Program-made: the position numbers and the translations under genes | Notes under the pieces: model-generated | Database searches by the model: none | What the model was told of the DNA's origin: nothing | Seen by the model: the letters and a program-made list of their open reading frames with translations, nothing else | Shown here: positions 37,438 to 45,137 of the stretch, piece after piece | Numbering within the stretch: position 1 is the first letter of the stretch | Layout: each line of letters opens with the position of its first letter | Assembly: GCA_030432905.1 (NCBI GenBank) | Contig: JAUILU010000006.1 | Location: 62,001-126,000 of the forward strand | Length of the DNA: 64,000 bases | Direction of reading: 5' to 3' | Source: Phycisphaerae bacterium | GTDB lineage: Bacteria; Planctomycetota; Phycisphaerae; Phycisphaerales; UBA1924

Positions 37438-38388
37438 TCACAGCCAGCCGAGCTCGGCGAGTTCTTCGGTTGGCTCGGTGAAGCTGCACGAGCCGTAGCT
37501 GAACGCGAACTGCCTGCGTGCATCGACGATCTCGTCGGTGCTCAGGCTGATCTCGCCGTCGGGTGAGTGCCACAAGGCCCCCGAGTCGTTGAAGCTCAGC
37601 TTGCTCTTATCGTTCTCGACGAGCAAGAGCCTCATCGCAGCTTCGTCGATCTTCTGGTGGCGCACAAACGCGCCGGCGAGGAAGATGTTGAGGAAGCCGA
37701 ACATCGTGCCGTTGGGCGAGCCGTCTTCGTAGGTCAGTCGGTAGTCGCCTCGCAGCGGGTGGTGCAGGCCGGCGGTGCACTTGAACGGGACATCGCCGAT
37801 CGCGCAGCAGTTGATGAACCTCGCGACTTCCTCGGCGGTGGGGATGAGGTCGGGCGTGACGCCCCCGGTGCGGAGCTTCGCTGCGGCGGGCAGGCCCGAG
37901 AGAGCCGCGATCATGCCCCGCGGATCGGCGCGGTGGTCGATCTCGAAGAACGGGATGATGTCGTCGGGCATCGCCTCGATGGCTTCGTCGATGAACGTCG
38001 CGGTGGGGGCCTTGATCTCGATCGCGTCGATCTTGGCGAGGCCTCTGGACTCGTCGCTGTGGCGGTCGTTGAAGGCTTTGACCTGATCGAGCCCGGTCTG
38101 CGGGTCGTCGGCTTTGACGATCGCCGCGACTTTCCACGGCGCGGTCACGTCCGCCATCTCGGTGTAGCCGCTGGTTGCGAACGTGCCAGGCATGACGAGG
38201 GCTGCGTGCTTGCTGAATTCCTCGAGACGCCAGGCCGGGCAGATGAAGTGGCTCAGCACACCCGCGTTCGGCCCGCGGAGGTGCCGGGCGAATTCGGAGA
38301 CCGCGGGCTCCATGTCCAGCTGCGCCGGGGGGAAGAGTCCGGCGTAGTCGATCAGGCCGTCAATCAACGCGTCTATCGAGGCGGGCAT
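37438..38388 (-). CDS. Conserved protein of unknown function (YAGLFPPA type)
   Basis: 316 residues, soluble, no signal peptide. Distinct blocks: an N-terminal ALIDGLIDYAGLFPPAQLDM, a central KLRTGGVTPDLIPTAEEVARF, then PFKCTAGLHHPLRG and GFLNIFLAGAFV, and a C-terminal RRQFAFSYGSCSFTEPTEEL. The block order suggests a TIM-barrel-like enzyme, but that is a guess and no family was recognised. Convergent with the small membrane protein, 10 bases apart. Confidence 0.72.
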   Translation of the reverse strand: MPASIDALIDGLIDYAGLFPPAQLDMEPAVSEFARHLRGPNAGVLSHFICPAWRLEEFSKHAALVMPGTFATSGYTEMADVTAPWKVAAIVKADDPQTGLDQVKAFNDRHSDESRGLAKIDAIEIKAPTATFIDEAIEAMPDDIIPFFEIDHRADPRGMIAALSGLPAAAKLRTGGVTPDLIPTAEEVARFINCCAIGDVPFKCTAGLHHPLRGDYRLTYEDGSPNGTMFGFLNIFLAGAFVRHQKIDEAAMRLLLVENDKSKLSFNDSGALWHSPDGEISLSTDEIVDARRQFAFSYGSCSFTEPTEELAELGWL

Positions 38389-38436
38389 GGGCGGGTCTCC
38401 TGTGTCTCGTACACGATAGACCCCGCGCGGGCGGAT

Positions 38437-38871
38437 CTATTTCGCGAGCTTGGCGATCACACGCCAGGCATCGTGGTGCGTCAGATTCAGCCCTGTCTCG
38501 TTCTTGAACGCGCCCAGCACTTTGTCGAATCCGTCGGTGTACGGCAGCCGATCTCGCTGACCGAGCGAGCCTGCTTCCTCAGCAACGAGACCGATCAGAA
38601 GCTGCTGGTCCTCGTAGGCGATGCTCGGCGGCGTCGAGCTGCCGCGCCCGAGCCTCGGCAGCTTGCCCGCCTTGCGCAGGTTGTGAAGCCTGTGGAATAC
38701 CTCGCGGTGACTTGCCGAGTCGTCGGTCTTCTTCACCTCAGACATGAGCGTCTCGAACTCGTCCGTGTAGGGCAGATCATCGAGCGTCCGCCCGGCGAGT
38801 TCGTACGCGGCGACGATCGCCTCGTCTTTGGCGGCTCTGCTGACGTCATCACCGAAAAGCGAACCGCTCAT
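38437..38871 (-). CDS. Small protein with two copies of an LPYT helical repeat
   Basis: 144 residues. Two clearly related halves: the first has LDDLPYTDEFETLMSEVK then REVFHRLHNLRKAGKLP, the second has RDRLPYTDGFDKVLGAFK then HDAWRVIAKLAK, joined by a Gly/Ser/Pro linker. Each looks like three short helices. Neither a catalytic motif nor a known domain is recognised. ATG 38871 overlaps the upstream hydrolase stop (ATGA), so the two proteins are translationally coupled and probably act together. Confidence 0.75.
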   Translation of the reverse strand: MSGSLFGDDVSRAAKDEAIVAAYELAGRTLDDLPYTDEFETLMSEVKKTDDSASHREVFHRLHNLRKAGKLPRLGRGSSTPPSIAYEDQQLLIGLVAEEAGSLGQRDRLPYTDGFDKVLGAFKNETGLNLTHHDAWRVIAKLAK

Positions 38872-39974
38872 GCTGCGCCCTCGGGTCGGCGTGTGCCGTT
38901 GGTCATGACGTCTTCCCATCGCGCCAGCACGTCAAAGGGTGTCTGCTCCGGGTCGAGAAACTCGGAGGTCATGTTCTCGAACATCGCGTGCCGGCGAAGG
39001 TCGGTCAGCCCACCGTCGAAGTGGCCGAACTGTGTCACGAACCGGCCCTTGAGTCCGGGTGGTGTGCCCAGCGCGTTGTAGATCGCCGACTGCGTCGGCG
39101 CGGGCACGATTTCGTCTTTGACCGCGACCTTGACGAGCGCCGGGCAGTCCACGTGCTCGGCGTGCAGCGCAGAGTCGAAGAGATCGAGCAGGTTCATGAT
39201 GCTCTCGGGGTCGCAGCCGGGCGCCATGAGGAATCGTTTGACCTCGCCCCCTGCGCCAAGGCTCCGAGGCTCGACGCGTTTGAGACGCCAGCGCCAGTCG
39301 CCGAACGTGGGCAGGCCGACAGCAATTCGGTCGATGAGCTGCTCGGGGTGCTTGCACGCCATGGCGCACGACCGGGCGGCCGCGATGACCGCGAGCCCGC
39401 CACCGAAGCTCTCGCCCTTGAGATACACGGGCAGATCCAGCCCGAGCGTGTGCCGGCACGCGCGGACACCGAGCAGCAGATCCGCGACGGTGTGCGACAG
39501 CACCCACTCGGTCGCCGAGGCGCCGTGGTTGACGGGTTCAGCAAGCCCGGTCGTGATCCAGCCGAGCTCGTTGGCTTTGAGGTCGCCCACGCGAGCACGC
39601 GATCCCGCGTAGCCTCGCATCCGCATCGCGACAACGACGCATCCCTCGGCGGCGTGGAACCGATCGATCGACTCGGCGAGCGAGGGCGGGTCGTCGTAGC
39701 CGTGAAGAAGAATGACGATCGCGCTTGGGTTGGAGGCTCTGGCTTCTTGAACCCGGCACCCGATCGGCACGCCGCCCGCGCCGTCGTAGGCATGGGTCGC
39801 GGTCGGGTCGGAGGGGTCGTCGTCCGCGCCGATGGGTCGGAGCACCGGCTCGCGGTCGTCGATGGAGCGGTGCCACTGCTGCCAGAACGCGCCGTGCATC
39901 GGGCTTCGGCTCGCGTGCGAGACACTGGCGAGCGTCTCCTGCCAGCCGAGATCAAAATCGTCGGGTTCGATCAT
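38868..39974 (-). CDS. Alpha/beta hydrolase, acetyl-xylan-esterase-like
   Basis: 368 residues. Oxyanion region VILLHGYDDPPSLAES, nucleophile elbow KGESFGGG, a late acid in VKVAVKDEIVPAPTQ, and His in FGHFDGG. The GESFGG elbow with large insertions fits the AXE1-like/prolyl-oligopeptidase-like esterases; substrate unknown and no signal peptide seen. ATG 39974 preferred over a TTG at 39983. Coupled by 4-base overlap to the LPYT-repeat gene, divergent from the RluA gene. Confidence 0.82.
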   Translation of the reverse strand: MIEPDDFDLGWQETLASVSHASRSPMHGAFWQQWHRSIDDREPVLRPIGADDDPSDPTATHAYDGAGGVPIGCRVQEARASNPSAIVILLHGYDDPPSLAESIDRFHAAEGCVVVAMRMRGYAGSRARVGDLKANELGWITTGLAEPVNHGASATEWVLSHTVADLLLGVRACRHTLGLDLPVYLKGESFGGGLAVIAAARSCAMACKHPEQLIDRIAVGLPTFGDWRWRLKRVEPRSLGAGGEVKRFLMAPGCDPESIMNLLDLFDSALHAEHVDCPALVKVAVKDEIVPAPTQSAIYNALGTPPGLKGRFVTQFGHFDGGLTDLRRHAMFENMTSEFLDPEQTPFDVLARWEDVMTNGTRRPEGAA

Positions 39975-40018
39975 GCTGCACAAGCTTATCAGGGCCGACG
40001 TGTCGTAGAGTCCGGCCC

Positions 40019-40675
40019 ATGCAGACTGATGATCTCGAACTCAAGCTCGTGCACATCGACCAGCGGTTTGTCGTGGTTGACAAGCCCTCGGGGCTACTGA
40101 GTGTGCCGGGCAAGGGCGAGGACAAGCAGGACTGCGTTGTCTCGCGGGTGCTGAACCTGTTCCCGGAAGCGACCGGGCCGATGGTCGTGCACAGGCTCGA
40201 CATGGATACCTCTGGCCTGCTCGTCGTTGCGCTCGACCGCGGCTCGCAGCGGCACCTGTCCGTCCAGTTTCAGGACCGCCTCGTCGAGAAGCAGTACGTC
40301 GCGCTCGTGGATGGGATTGTCGAGGAAGAGTCGGGCGTGATCGATTTGCCGCTCCGCGTCGATTGGCCGAACCGACCCAAGCAGATCGTGTGCTTCGACG
40401 AGGGCAAGCCAGCCAAGACCGAGTACAAGGTCAAGCTCCGCGAGACCGACCGCACCAGGCTTGAGCTGACGCCCATCACCGGCCGGACGCACCAACTCCG
40501 CGTCCACTGCGCCGATGAGAGGGGGCTCGGGAGGGCGATACTCGGCGATTCGCTCTACGCGGAAGGCGAGGTTCGCGACGATCATCCGAGGCTGATGCTG
40601 CACGCGGCGAAGCTGAGCATCAGGCCGCCGGGGGCGAAGCGTGTGATGGACTTTGAGTCCGCTGCACCGTTCTGA
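40019..40675 (+). CDS. RluA-family RNA pseudouridine synthase
   Basis: 218 residues. Isomerises uridine to pseudouridine in rRNA or tRNA. Seen: VVVDKPSGLLSVPGKG, catalytic HRLDMDTSGLLVVA with the active-site Asp, EKQYVALVDG, and TPITGRTHQLRVHCA. No S4 domain, so closest in style to RluA; the exact target uridine cannot be told. ATG 40019 chosen inside a longer open frame whose upstream part overlaps the divergent hydrolase. Confidence 0.9.
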   Translation: MQTDDLELKLVHIDQRFVVVDKPSGLLSVPGKGEDKQDCVVSRVLNLFPEATGPMVVHRLDMDTSGLLVVALDRGSQRHLSVQFQDRLVEKQYVALVDGIVEEESGVIDLPLRVDWPNRPKQIVCFDEGKPAKTEYKVKLRETDRTRLELTPITGRTHQLRVHCADERGLGRAILGDSLYAEGEVRDDHPRLMLHAAKLSIRPPGAKRVMDFESAAPF

Positions 40676-40676
40676 C

Positions 40677-41168
40677 TCAGACGGCTTTGATTGGAATTTC
40701 TGCGCTACTCGTTATCCCAGCCGCAACGAGAAGCGCAGCGGTTTCGCGCGCGTCGTGTTCGTCGAACGAGCCGCGGTCGAAGCTGTCGGCGTCGTACACG
40801 CCCCAGCATTCGCCCGACTCGTCGATGAGCGGGATGACCAACTCGCTCAGGTCGCGCGGGTCACAGGCGACGTAGCCCTCGCCCAGGTTGGCGACGTCGG
40901 TGACGACGAGCGTGGTCTTGGTGGTGCAGGATTGGCCGCACGCACCGTGGAGTCCGATGGGCGAGCACGCGGGCTTGTCTCGGCGTGCTTCGAGAATCAT
41001 CTCGTCGGCGCCGGGCTTGCGTGAGTAGAAGCCGAGCCAGCTGACACCGGTGGGGGAGAGCATCGGCCAGAGCGCATCGACAAACACAGACATGCGCTCA
41101 TCGCGAGTCATGTCCGAAGAGATCGCGCGATCGAGCGTCTGCCTGATCTGTGTGTAGTCGCGGTTCAT
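40677..41168 (-). CDS. msrC: GAF-domain free methionine-(R)-sulfoxide reductase
   Basis: 163 residues, a single GAF domain. The fRMsr pattern is seen: VSWLGFYSRK, EARRDKPACSPIGLHGACGQS, DVANLGEGYVACDPRDLSELVIPLI, then GVYDADSFDRGSFDEHD. The key cysteines fall at about C68, C77 and C102, matching the three used by this enzyme to reduce free methionine-R-sulfoxide. The SD GGAG before ATG 41168 lies in a hairpin arm. Directly downstream of rpsR on the same strand. Confidence 0.85.
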   Translation of the reverse strand: MNRDYTQIRQTLDRAISSDMTRDERMSVFVDALWPMLSPTGVSWLGFYSRKPGADEMILEARRDKPACSPIGLHGACGQSCTTKTTLVVTDVANLGEGYVACDPRDLSELVIPLIDESGECWGVYDADSFDRGSFDEHDARETAALLVAAGITSSAEIPIKAV

Positions 41169-41175
41169 GTGCGGT

Positions 41176-41190
41176 GCTCCGTTTCGGAGC
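41176..41190 (-). promoter_or_regulatory. Hairpin sequestering the msrC Shine-Dalgarno
   Basis: On the minus strand GCTCCG-AAA-CGGAGC forms a 6-bp stem between the rpsR stop and msrC ATG 41168. The GGAG ribosome site (complement of 41177-41180) is in the 3' arm, about 8 bases before the start. It may lower translation relative to rpsR. Confidence 0.4.
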
Positions 41191-41196
41191 CGGCGA

Positions 41197-41439
41197 TCAG
41201 AGGGTCGCCGAGGTGTACGGCAGGAGCGCCATGAAACGGGCACGCTTGATGGCCTGGGCGATCATCGCCTGCTCGCGGGCGCTGGTGCTGAGGCGCTTGC
41301 GGCTGTAGATCTTGCCGTTGGGGCTCATCATCCGGCGGAGGTCCTCGAACTGCTTGTAGTCGATGTACTTGACATCCTTACCAGAAGTCTTGGTGACCTT
41401 TGGCTTGGGACCGTGGCTGAATCTGTTGAAGCGGCTCAT
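41197..41439 (-). CDS. rpsR: 30S ribosomal protein S18
   Basis: 80 residues, basic: VKYIDYKQFEDLRRMMSPNGKIYSRKRLSTSAREQAMIAQAIKRARFMALLPYT matches S18, here quoted by its blocks: DYKQFEDLRRMMSPNGKIYS, RKRLSTSAREQAMIAQAIKR, ARFMALLPYT. Zinc ligands are absent. GGAGG precedes ATG 41439. It is not next to rpsF or rplI as is usual, but follows the DUF1573-rhodanese-MauE genes. Confidence 0.96.
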   Translation of the reverse strand: MSRFNRFSHGPKPKVTKTSGKDVKYIDYKQFEDLRRMMSPNGKIYSRKRLSTSAREQAMIAQAIKRARFMALLPYTSATL

Positions 41440-41511
41440 TGCTGACCTCCGTCTTGGGCTGTGTCGGCCGACCCGCGTGGATCGGCGACGGAACTGTGTT
41501 TCTGGACACAG
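41440..41511 (-). promoter_or_regulatory. rpsR leader with two mutually exclusive stems
   Basis: Minus-strand leader. The 5' segment CTGTGTC (from 41511-41505) can pair with ACACAG (41499-41494) as a short hairpin, or with GACACAG (41465-41459), closing a domain that contains an 8-bp stem GCCGATCC/GGGTCGGC (41486-41479 with 41474-41467). Only one pairing of the 5' segment is possible at a time. The SD GGAGG follows at 41450-41446. Suggests autoregulation; not proven. Confidence 0.5.
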
Positions 41512-41532
41512 AGCGTAGGCCCGGGTGGGGGG

Positions 41533-42087
41533 TCAGTCGAATATCTCGTCGTCCTCTTGGCCGTAGTCGTCGTAGTTCGGCTCGTATTTGGGCCTCAGGA
41601 GGGCGTCTGCCGAGGCTCGGCCGCCACCGATGAGGAGTGGGACCAGCGTCAGCATGGCCAGGACGCCGTTCTGGATGTAGTTGCAGTTGGTGATCTCGGG
41701 CGGACAGAACATCTTGAGCTTGCCGAAGCAGCTGCAAATCACAGGGTGGGTCTGATTGAGGGCGTGTGCGATGAGCAAGAAGAAGCCCGCCAGCATCAGC
41801 ATGATGATCGTGGCGGCGGCTCTTGAGAACAGACCCATGATCAGCAGGAACCCAGCGATGATCTCCATCCACGGGAGAATGTGGGCGGCCAGCGAGATCA
41901 GCGTTTCGTTTTCTTTGCTGATCACGTCGAACGTGATGATCGCGCCCGCGACACTCTGCGGATCGATGACCTTCATCAGGCCCGCGAAGATGAACACCTG
42001 ACCGACCGCGACTCGGCAAAGAAGCGAGAGCCAGCTCGCGAGTGTTCCGGTGCCGGCGGCACCACTGGAAAGAGAATCCTGACTCAT
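41533..42087 (-). CDS. MauE/DoxX-family membrane protein
   Basis: 184 residues, four TM helices (LCRVAVGQVFIFAGLMKVID, ILPWMEIIAGFLLIMGLF, AATIIMLMLAGFFLLIAHAL, GVLAMLTLVPLLIGG). Between helices 3 and 4 it has ICSCFGKLKMFCPPEITNCN, the CxCFG motif of MauE, with further Cys residues that could do thiol exchange. ATG 42087 (MSQDSLSS) chosen; a TTG at 42105 would overlap the rhodanese gene. Third gene of the DUF1573-rhodanese-MauE run. Confidence 0.87.
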   Translation of the reverse strand: MSQDSLSSGAAGTGTLASWLSLLCRVAVGQVFIFAGLMKVIDPQSVAGAIITFDVISKENETLISLAAHILPWMEIIAGFLLIMGLFSRAAATIIMLMLAGFFLLIAHALNQTHPVICSCFGKLKMFCPPEITNCNYIQNGVLAMLTLVPLLIGGGRASADALLRPKYEPNYDDYGQEDDEIFD

Positions 42088-42094
42088 CGAGTCG

Positions 42095-42730
42095 TTACTC
42101 CGCAAAGGGGTCCGGGCCGGATTGAGTTGGAAGCCCTGCCTGTGTCCAGCCGGGGTAGCCCGCGACGTAGATGTGGATCATGTTCACAAGCTCGGGGCGG
42201 TACGTCGCGATGTCCTCGGCGATGAAGTGCGACTCCTCGCAGTTGCCGCCGGAGCAGTAGATCACGATGTACTTGTCGTCGTTGAGGATGCTGACGGAGA
42301 AGGGCTCGCCGTTCTCGAAGGAATCGACGGGGAGACTGAACGCGCCGGCGATGTGGCCGTCTTCGAATGTGTCCTTGGGACGGGCATCGAAGAACTCGGC
42401 CAGGTTCTGCTCGAAGAGATAGCGGGCTTGGTCTGTGGTGATTTCTCTTTCAAGGATTCTCTGATCAGGCGGCAGCACGAATGGCTCATCCTCGTCCTGT
42501 TGAACGGAGGCATCCTGCGTATCTTCCGGGTCCTTGACCACGTCTTGCGGCGTCGGATCGTTCTCGACAGGGTCGGTCACGGGCTCGGTTTGCTTGGGCC
42601 CGCCAATCGTGTTCTGGACCGGGTCAAGCTCGCCTGCGAACTCGATCTTCTCGCCGAGCGCAAAGTGCGCTACCCCGACGAGCGCGGCGACCATAATGAT
42701 CCCGACGGTCTTGATCAGATAGCTTTTCAT
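42095..42730 (-). CDS. Membrane-anchored rhodanese-like protein
   Basis: 211 residues: N-terminal TM/signal anchor (MKSYLIKTVGIIMVAALVGV), an Asp/Glu/Pro-rich linker about 40-80, then a rhodanese domain (FFDARPKDTFEDGHIAGAFS) with active-site loop YCSGGNCEESH, Cys in the expected place. Probably carries persulfide sulfur at the outer face of the membrane. 6 bases downstream of the DUF1573 gene, 7 upstream of the MauE gene. Confidence 0.9.
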   Translation of the reverse strand: MKSYLIKTVGIIMVAALVGVAHFALGEKIEFAGELDPVQNTIGGPKQTEPVTDPVENDPTPQDVVKDPEDTQDASVQQDEDEPFVLPPDQRILEREITTDQARYLFEQNLAEFFDARPKDTFEDGHIAGAFSLPVDSFENGEPFSVSILNDDKYIVIYCSGGNCEESHFIAEDIATYRPELVNMIHIYVAGYPGWTQAGLPTQSGPDPFAE

Positions 42731-42736
42731 GCGGAT

Positions 42737-43852
42737 TTACTGCCTAGCTGTCTGCACACGGACCACGCCGGTGATCTGAGTGCGGACAATCTTCTGGCCC
42801 GGAGCATCGGTCAGGAGCACGATGCTGCCCTGGATGATCCGCATGGTCTCGGTGGCGGTGCCCTTGACGGTCAGGAGGTAGCCGGTTTCTTCGCTGTCAC
42901 TGGGCAGCGGCTCGTAGCTGACCTTGATCGCGTCGCGGTCTTCGTCGCTCATGGTCTGCGTGACGAGGCGCGCCTTCTTGATCTTGAACGGGGTGCCCTT
43001 CGAGCTGACAACCTTGACGGTCTGCTCGAATTCTTCGCCCGGGGCCAGAGCGCTCAACGAGATCCGGGTCGGGTCGGCGGCGATGTCGCCGGTGACACCC
43101 GCGGTTGCGCGGACGATCATCTTCGGCGAGCCCTCGTCGTTGGTTTCGATGAGCAGGCTGCCGTCCACTCGTCCGATGCGTGCCTGCTCGGTCATGCTGA
43201 CTTCGAGCGTGGATTCGCCGACTTTCATCAACTGGCCGGTGCGTGGATGCTCGCGTTCGACGATCTCGGTCTTGACGACGCGGATGCTGAACGAATCTTC
43301 GCGGTCAACCGAAGCGGCGATGACCTTGAAGTCCTCGGTCATGCCAGTGACTTTCATTTCCACAGTGCCCTTCTCGCCCTGGAGCACCTTGCCGAAGGCA
43401 GCGAGTTGGGGTTCGGTGATTACACGCGGAATCACGAAGACCTTCAGCCCGACCTCGGCGGCACCGCTCGGGTCGTTGCTTTCGATCGTGACGCGCTTGC
43501 CGTGCTGGTTGCCGGTGCGGCGTTTCGGGTTGAAGCTGACTTCGAGTTGGGTCGATTCACCGGGCTGGAGCGAGCTTTGCTCGACTTCGCTTGCTGTGCA
43601 GCCGCAGGTGACGTTGATCTTGCCGATCTCGAGGACGTCGTCACCGGTGTTGGTGATGGTGACCATCTGCTTGACGGTTTCGCTGTCGTCGACGTCGCCG
43701 AAATCAACCACGTTGGTGCTGAGTGTGAGTTGGGGTCCGGACGTGGCAGGCATGCTTCTGGCAGGTTCGGTCGTGGCGTCCTGCGCGAGTGCTGCCGGAG
43801 CACCGGCGACTGCGATGAGTGAGGCGACGAAAGCGGCTGTGTGTGCACGCAT
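42737..43852 (-). CDS. Exported DUF1573 protein
   Basis: 371 residues. Signal peptide MRAHTAAFVASLIAVAGAPAALAQ. First Ig-like DUF1573 domain at about 40-130 with VVDFGDVDDSETVKQMVTITN and the signature INVTCGCTASEVE (Cys-Gly-Cys), then two further beta-sandwich-like regions (TLEVSMTEQARIGRVDGSL, ISLSALAPGEEFEQTVKVVS). The CGC pair could bind metal or be a redox thiol. First gene of the cluster with rhodanese and MauE. Confidence 0.87.
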   Translation of the reverse strand: MRAHTAAFVASLIAVAGAPAALAQDATTEPARSMPATSGPQLTLSTNVVDFGDVDDSETVKQMVTITNTGDDVLEIGKINVTCGCTASEVEQSSLQPGESTQLEVSFNPKRRTGNQHGKRVTIESNDPSGAAEVGLKVFVIPRVITEPQLAAFGKVLQGEKGTVEMKVTGMTEDFKVIAASVDREDSFSIRVVKTEIVEREHPRTGQLMKVGESTLEVSMTEQARIGRVDGSLLIETNDEGSPKMIVRATAGVTGDIAADPTRISLSALAPGEEFEQTVKVVSSKGTPFKIKKARLVTQTMSDEDRDAIKVSYEPLPSDSEETGYLLTVKGTATETMRIIQGSIVLLTDAPGQKIVRTQITGVVRVQTARQ

Positions 43853-44122
43853 TTTCAGTGTTCCTTCCGGAAGCCGGCCCTGATCGAGCCGCTTAGCCAG
43901 TGTTATCCCCGCTGAGCCTTAAGAATCGGCCCAGTCTCCTTCTCTCTACTCTACGGCACCACGGATCTGCGGTTGCGTGATCGATATCGCCCGTCACAAA
44001 TGGTGCGACCCCAATCAACAGCCGTCGCAGGTACCTCTTTACCCATTCTAACATATCTACGCGTTACAAACAGGTTATTTGTTCGGGAGTATGTACCTGT
44101 TGAAAATAACAAATCTTCACCC
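43853..44122. other. Intergenic region upstream of the transposase; no gene seen
   Basis: The DUF1573 promoter should lie at the left, but no clear elements were recognised. From about 44030 the sequence turns AT-rich. An inverted repeat AACAGGT (44069-44075) / ACCTGTT (44095-44101) lies ahead of the transposase promoter; it may be an operator or part of the element's left end. No terminal inverted repeat matching the right side was found. Confidence 0.4.
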
Positions 44123-44151
44123 TTGACAGAGTAGTTTTCATCAAGTATCAT
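44123..44151 (+). promoter_or_regulatory. Near-consensus promoter for a leaderless transposase message
   Basis: TTGACA (44123-44128), a 17-base spacer, and TATCAT (44146-44151). The expected transcription start, about seven bases past the -10, coincides with the A of ATG 44158. No Shine-Dalgarno is present in GTTAGC before the start, so translation is probably leaderless. Confidence 0.8.
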
Positions 44152-44157
44152 GTTAGC

Positions 44158-45126
44158 ATGACACGCAAGAAACCATGCAAAGTTGGCCAGAACAAGTCCG
44201 AGATCGTCCGCGACGTTCCCCTCGCCTGTGCCGACGAGCAGGCCGCCGTTGAGTTCATGGAGAAGCGCCGCTGGGGCGATTCGCCGTGCTGCCCGTGCTG
44301 CGGCTCGGTTGACGTGTACAAGATGACCAAGCGCGGCTCAGACGAGCGTGAGCAGCACTTCCGCTGGCGTTGCCGGGACTGCGCCAGCCTCTACAGCGTC
44401 CGCAAGGGCACCGTATTCGAGGACAGCCGTATCCCCATGCGTCACTGGTGCTTCGCGTTCTGGGCGGCGTGCTCGTCCAAAAAGGGTGTCTCGGCCAAGC
44501 AGATCGAACGCCAGACGGGCCTGAGCTACAAGTCGGCCCTGTTCCTCATGCACCGCATCCGCTTCGCCATGCAGGACACGTCAGGAGACAAGCTGACCGG
44601 CGTGGTTGAGGCAGATGAGACTTTCGTCGGCGGCAAGCCACGAAACAAGACCAAGCAGATCGACAGCGGCAAGCCGGGCAGCAGCCACCGCACACGCTAC
44701 ACCCGCAAGACTCCGGTGTTCGCGGCTGTCGAGCGTGGAGGGCGCGTCGTGACTCGCGTTATCCCCCGCGTCAACGCCAAGAACCTGCGCCAAGCCATAC
44801 TTGACACCATCGACGTGTCGGCACGCCTGATGACCGACGAGAACGTCTGCTACGTCGTCGTCGGCAAGCAGTTTGAGGGTGGGCACGAATCGGTCCCGCA
44901 CAAGAACCACGTCTACGCGAAGGGTGACGTTACCACCAACACGATCGAGGGCTTCTTCTCACTCGTCAAGCGCGGTATCTACGGCACGTTCCACGCGGTC
45001 AGCAAGAAGCACCTGCACCGCTACATGGACGAGTTTGCGTTCAGGTACAACACTCGCAAGGTTGACGACGGGGAACGCATGAGACTGGCTGTAGAAGGGG
45101 CTGTGGGGAAGCGGTTGGTTTACTAG
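44158..45126 (+). mobile_element. IS1595-family (ISXO2-like) transposase gene
   Basis: 322 residues, full-length. N-terminal zinc ribbon (CCPCCGSVDVYKM ... WRCRDCASLYSVRKGTVFED), then an HTH-like KGVSAKQIERQTGLSYKSAL, then the DDE-type domain: VEADETFVGG, a mid Asp in LMTDENVCY, and the C-terminal TTNTIEGFFSLVKRGIYGTF with KKHLHRYMDEFAFRYN. All typical of IS1595 transposases. No frameshift, so probably active or recently so. Flanking terminal repeats were not identified; only 11 bases separate its stop from the neighbouring gene's stop. Confidence 0.92.
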
Positions 45127-45137
45127 AATGCTCTAGA

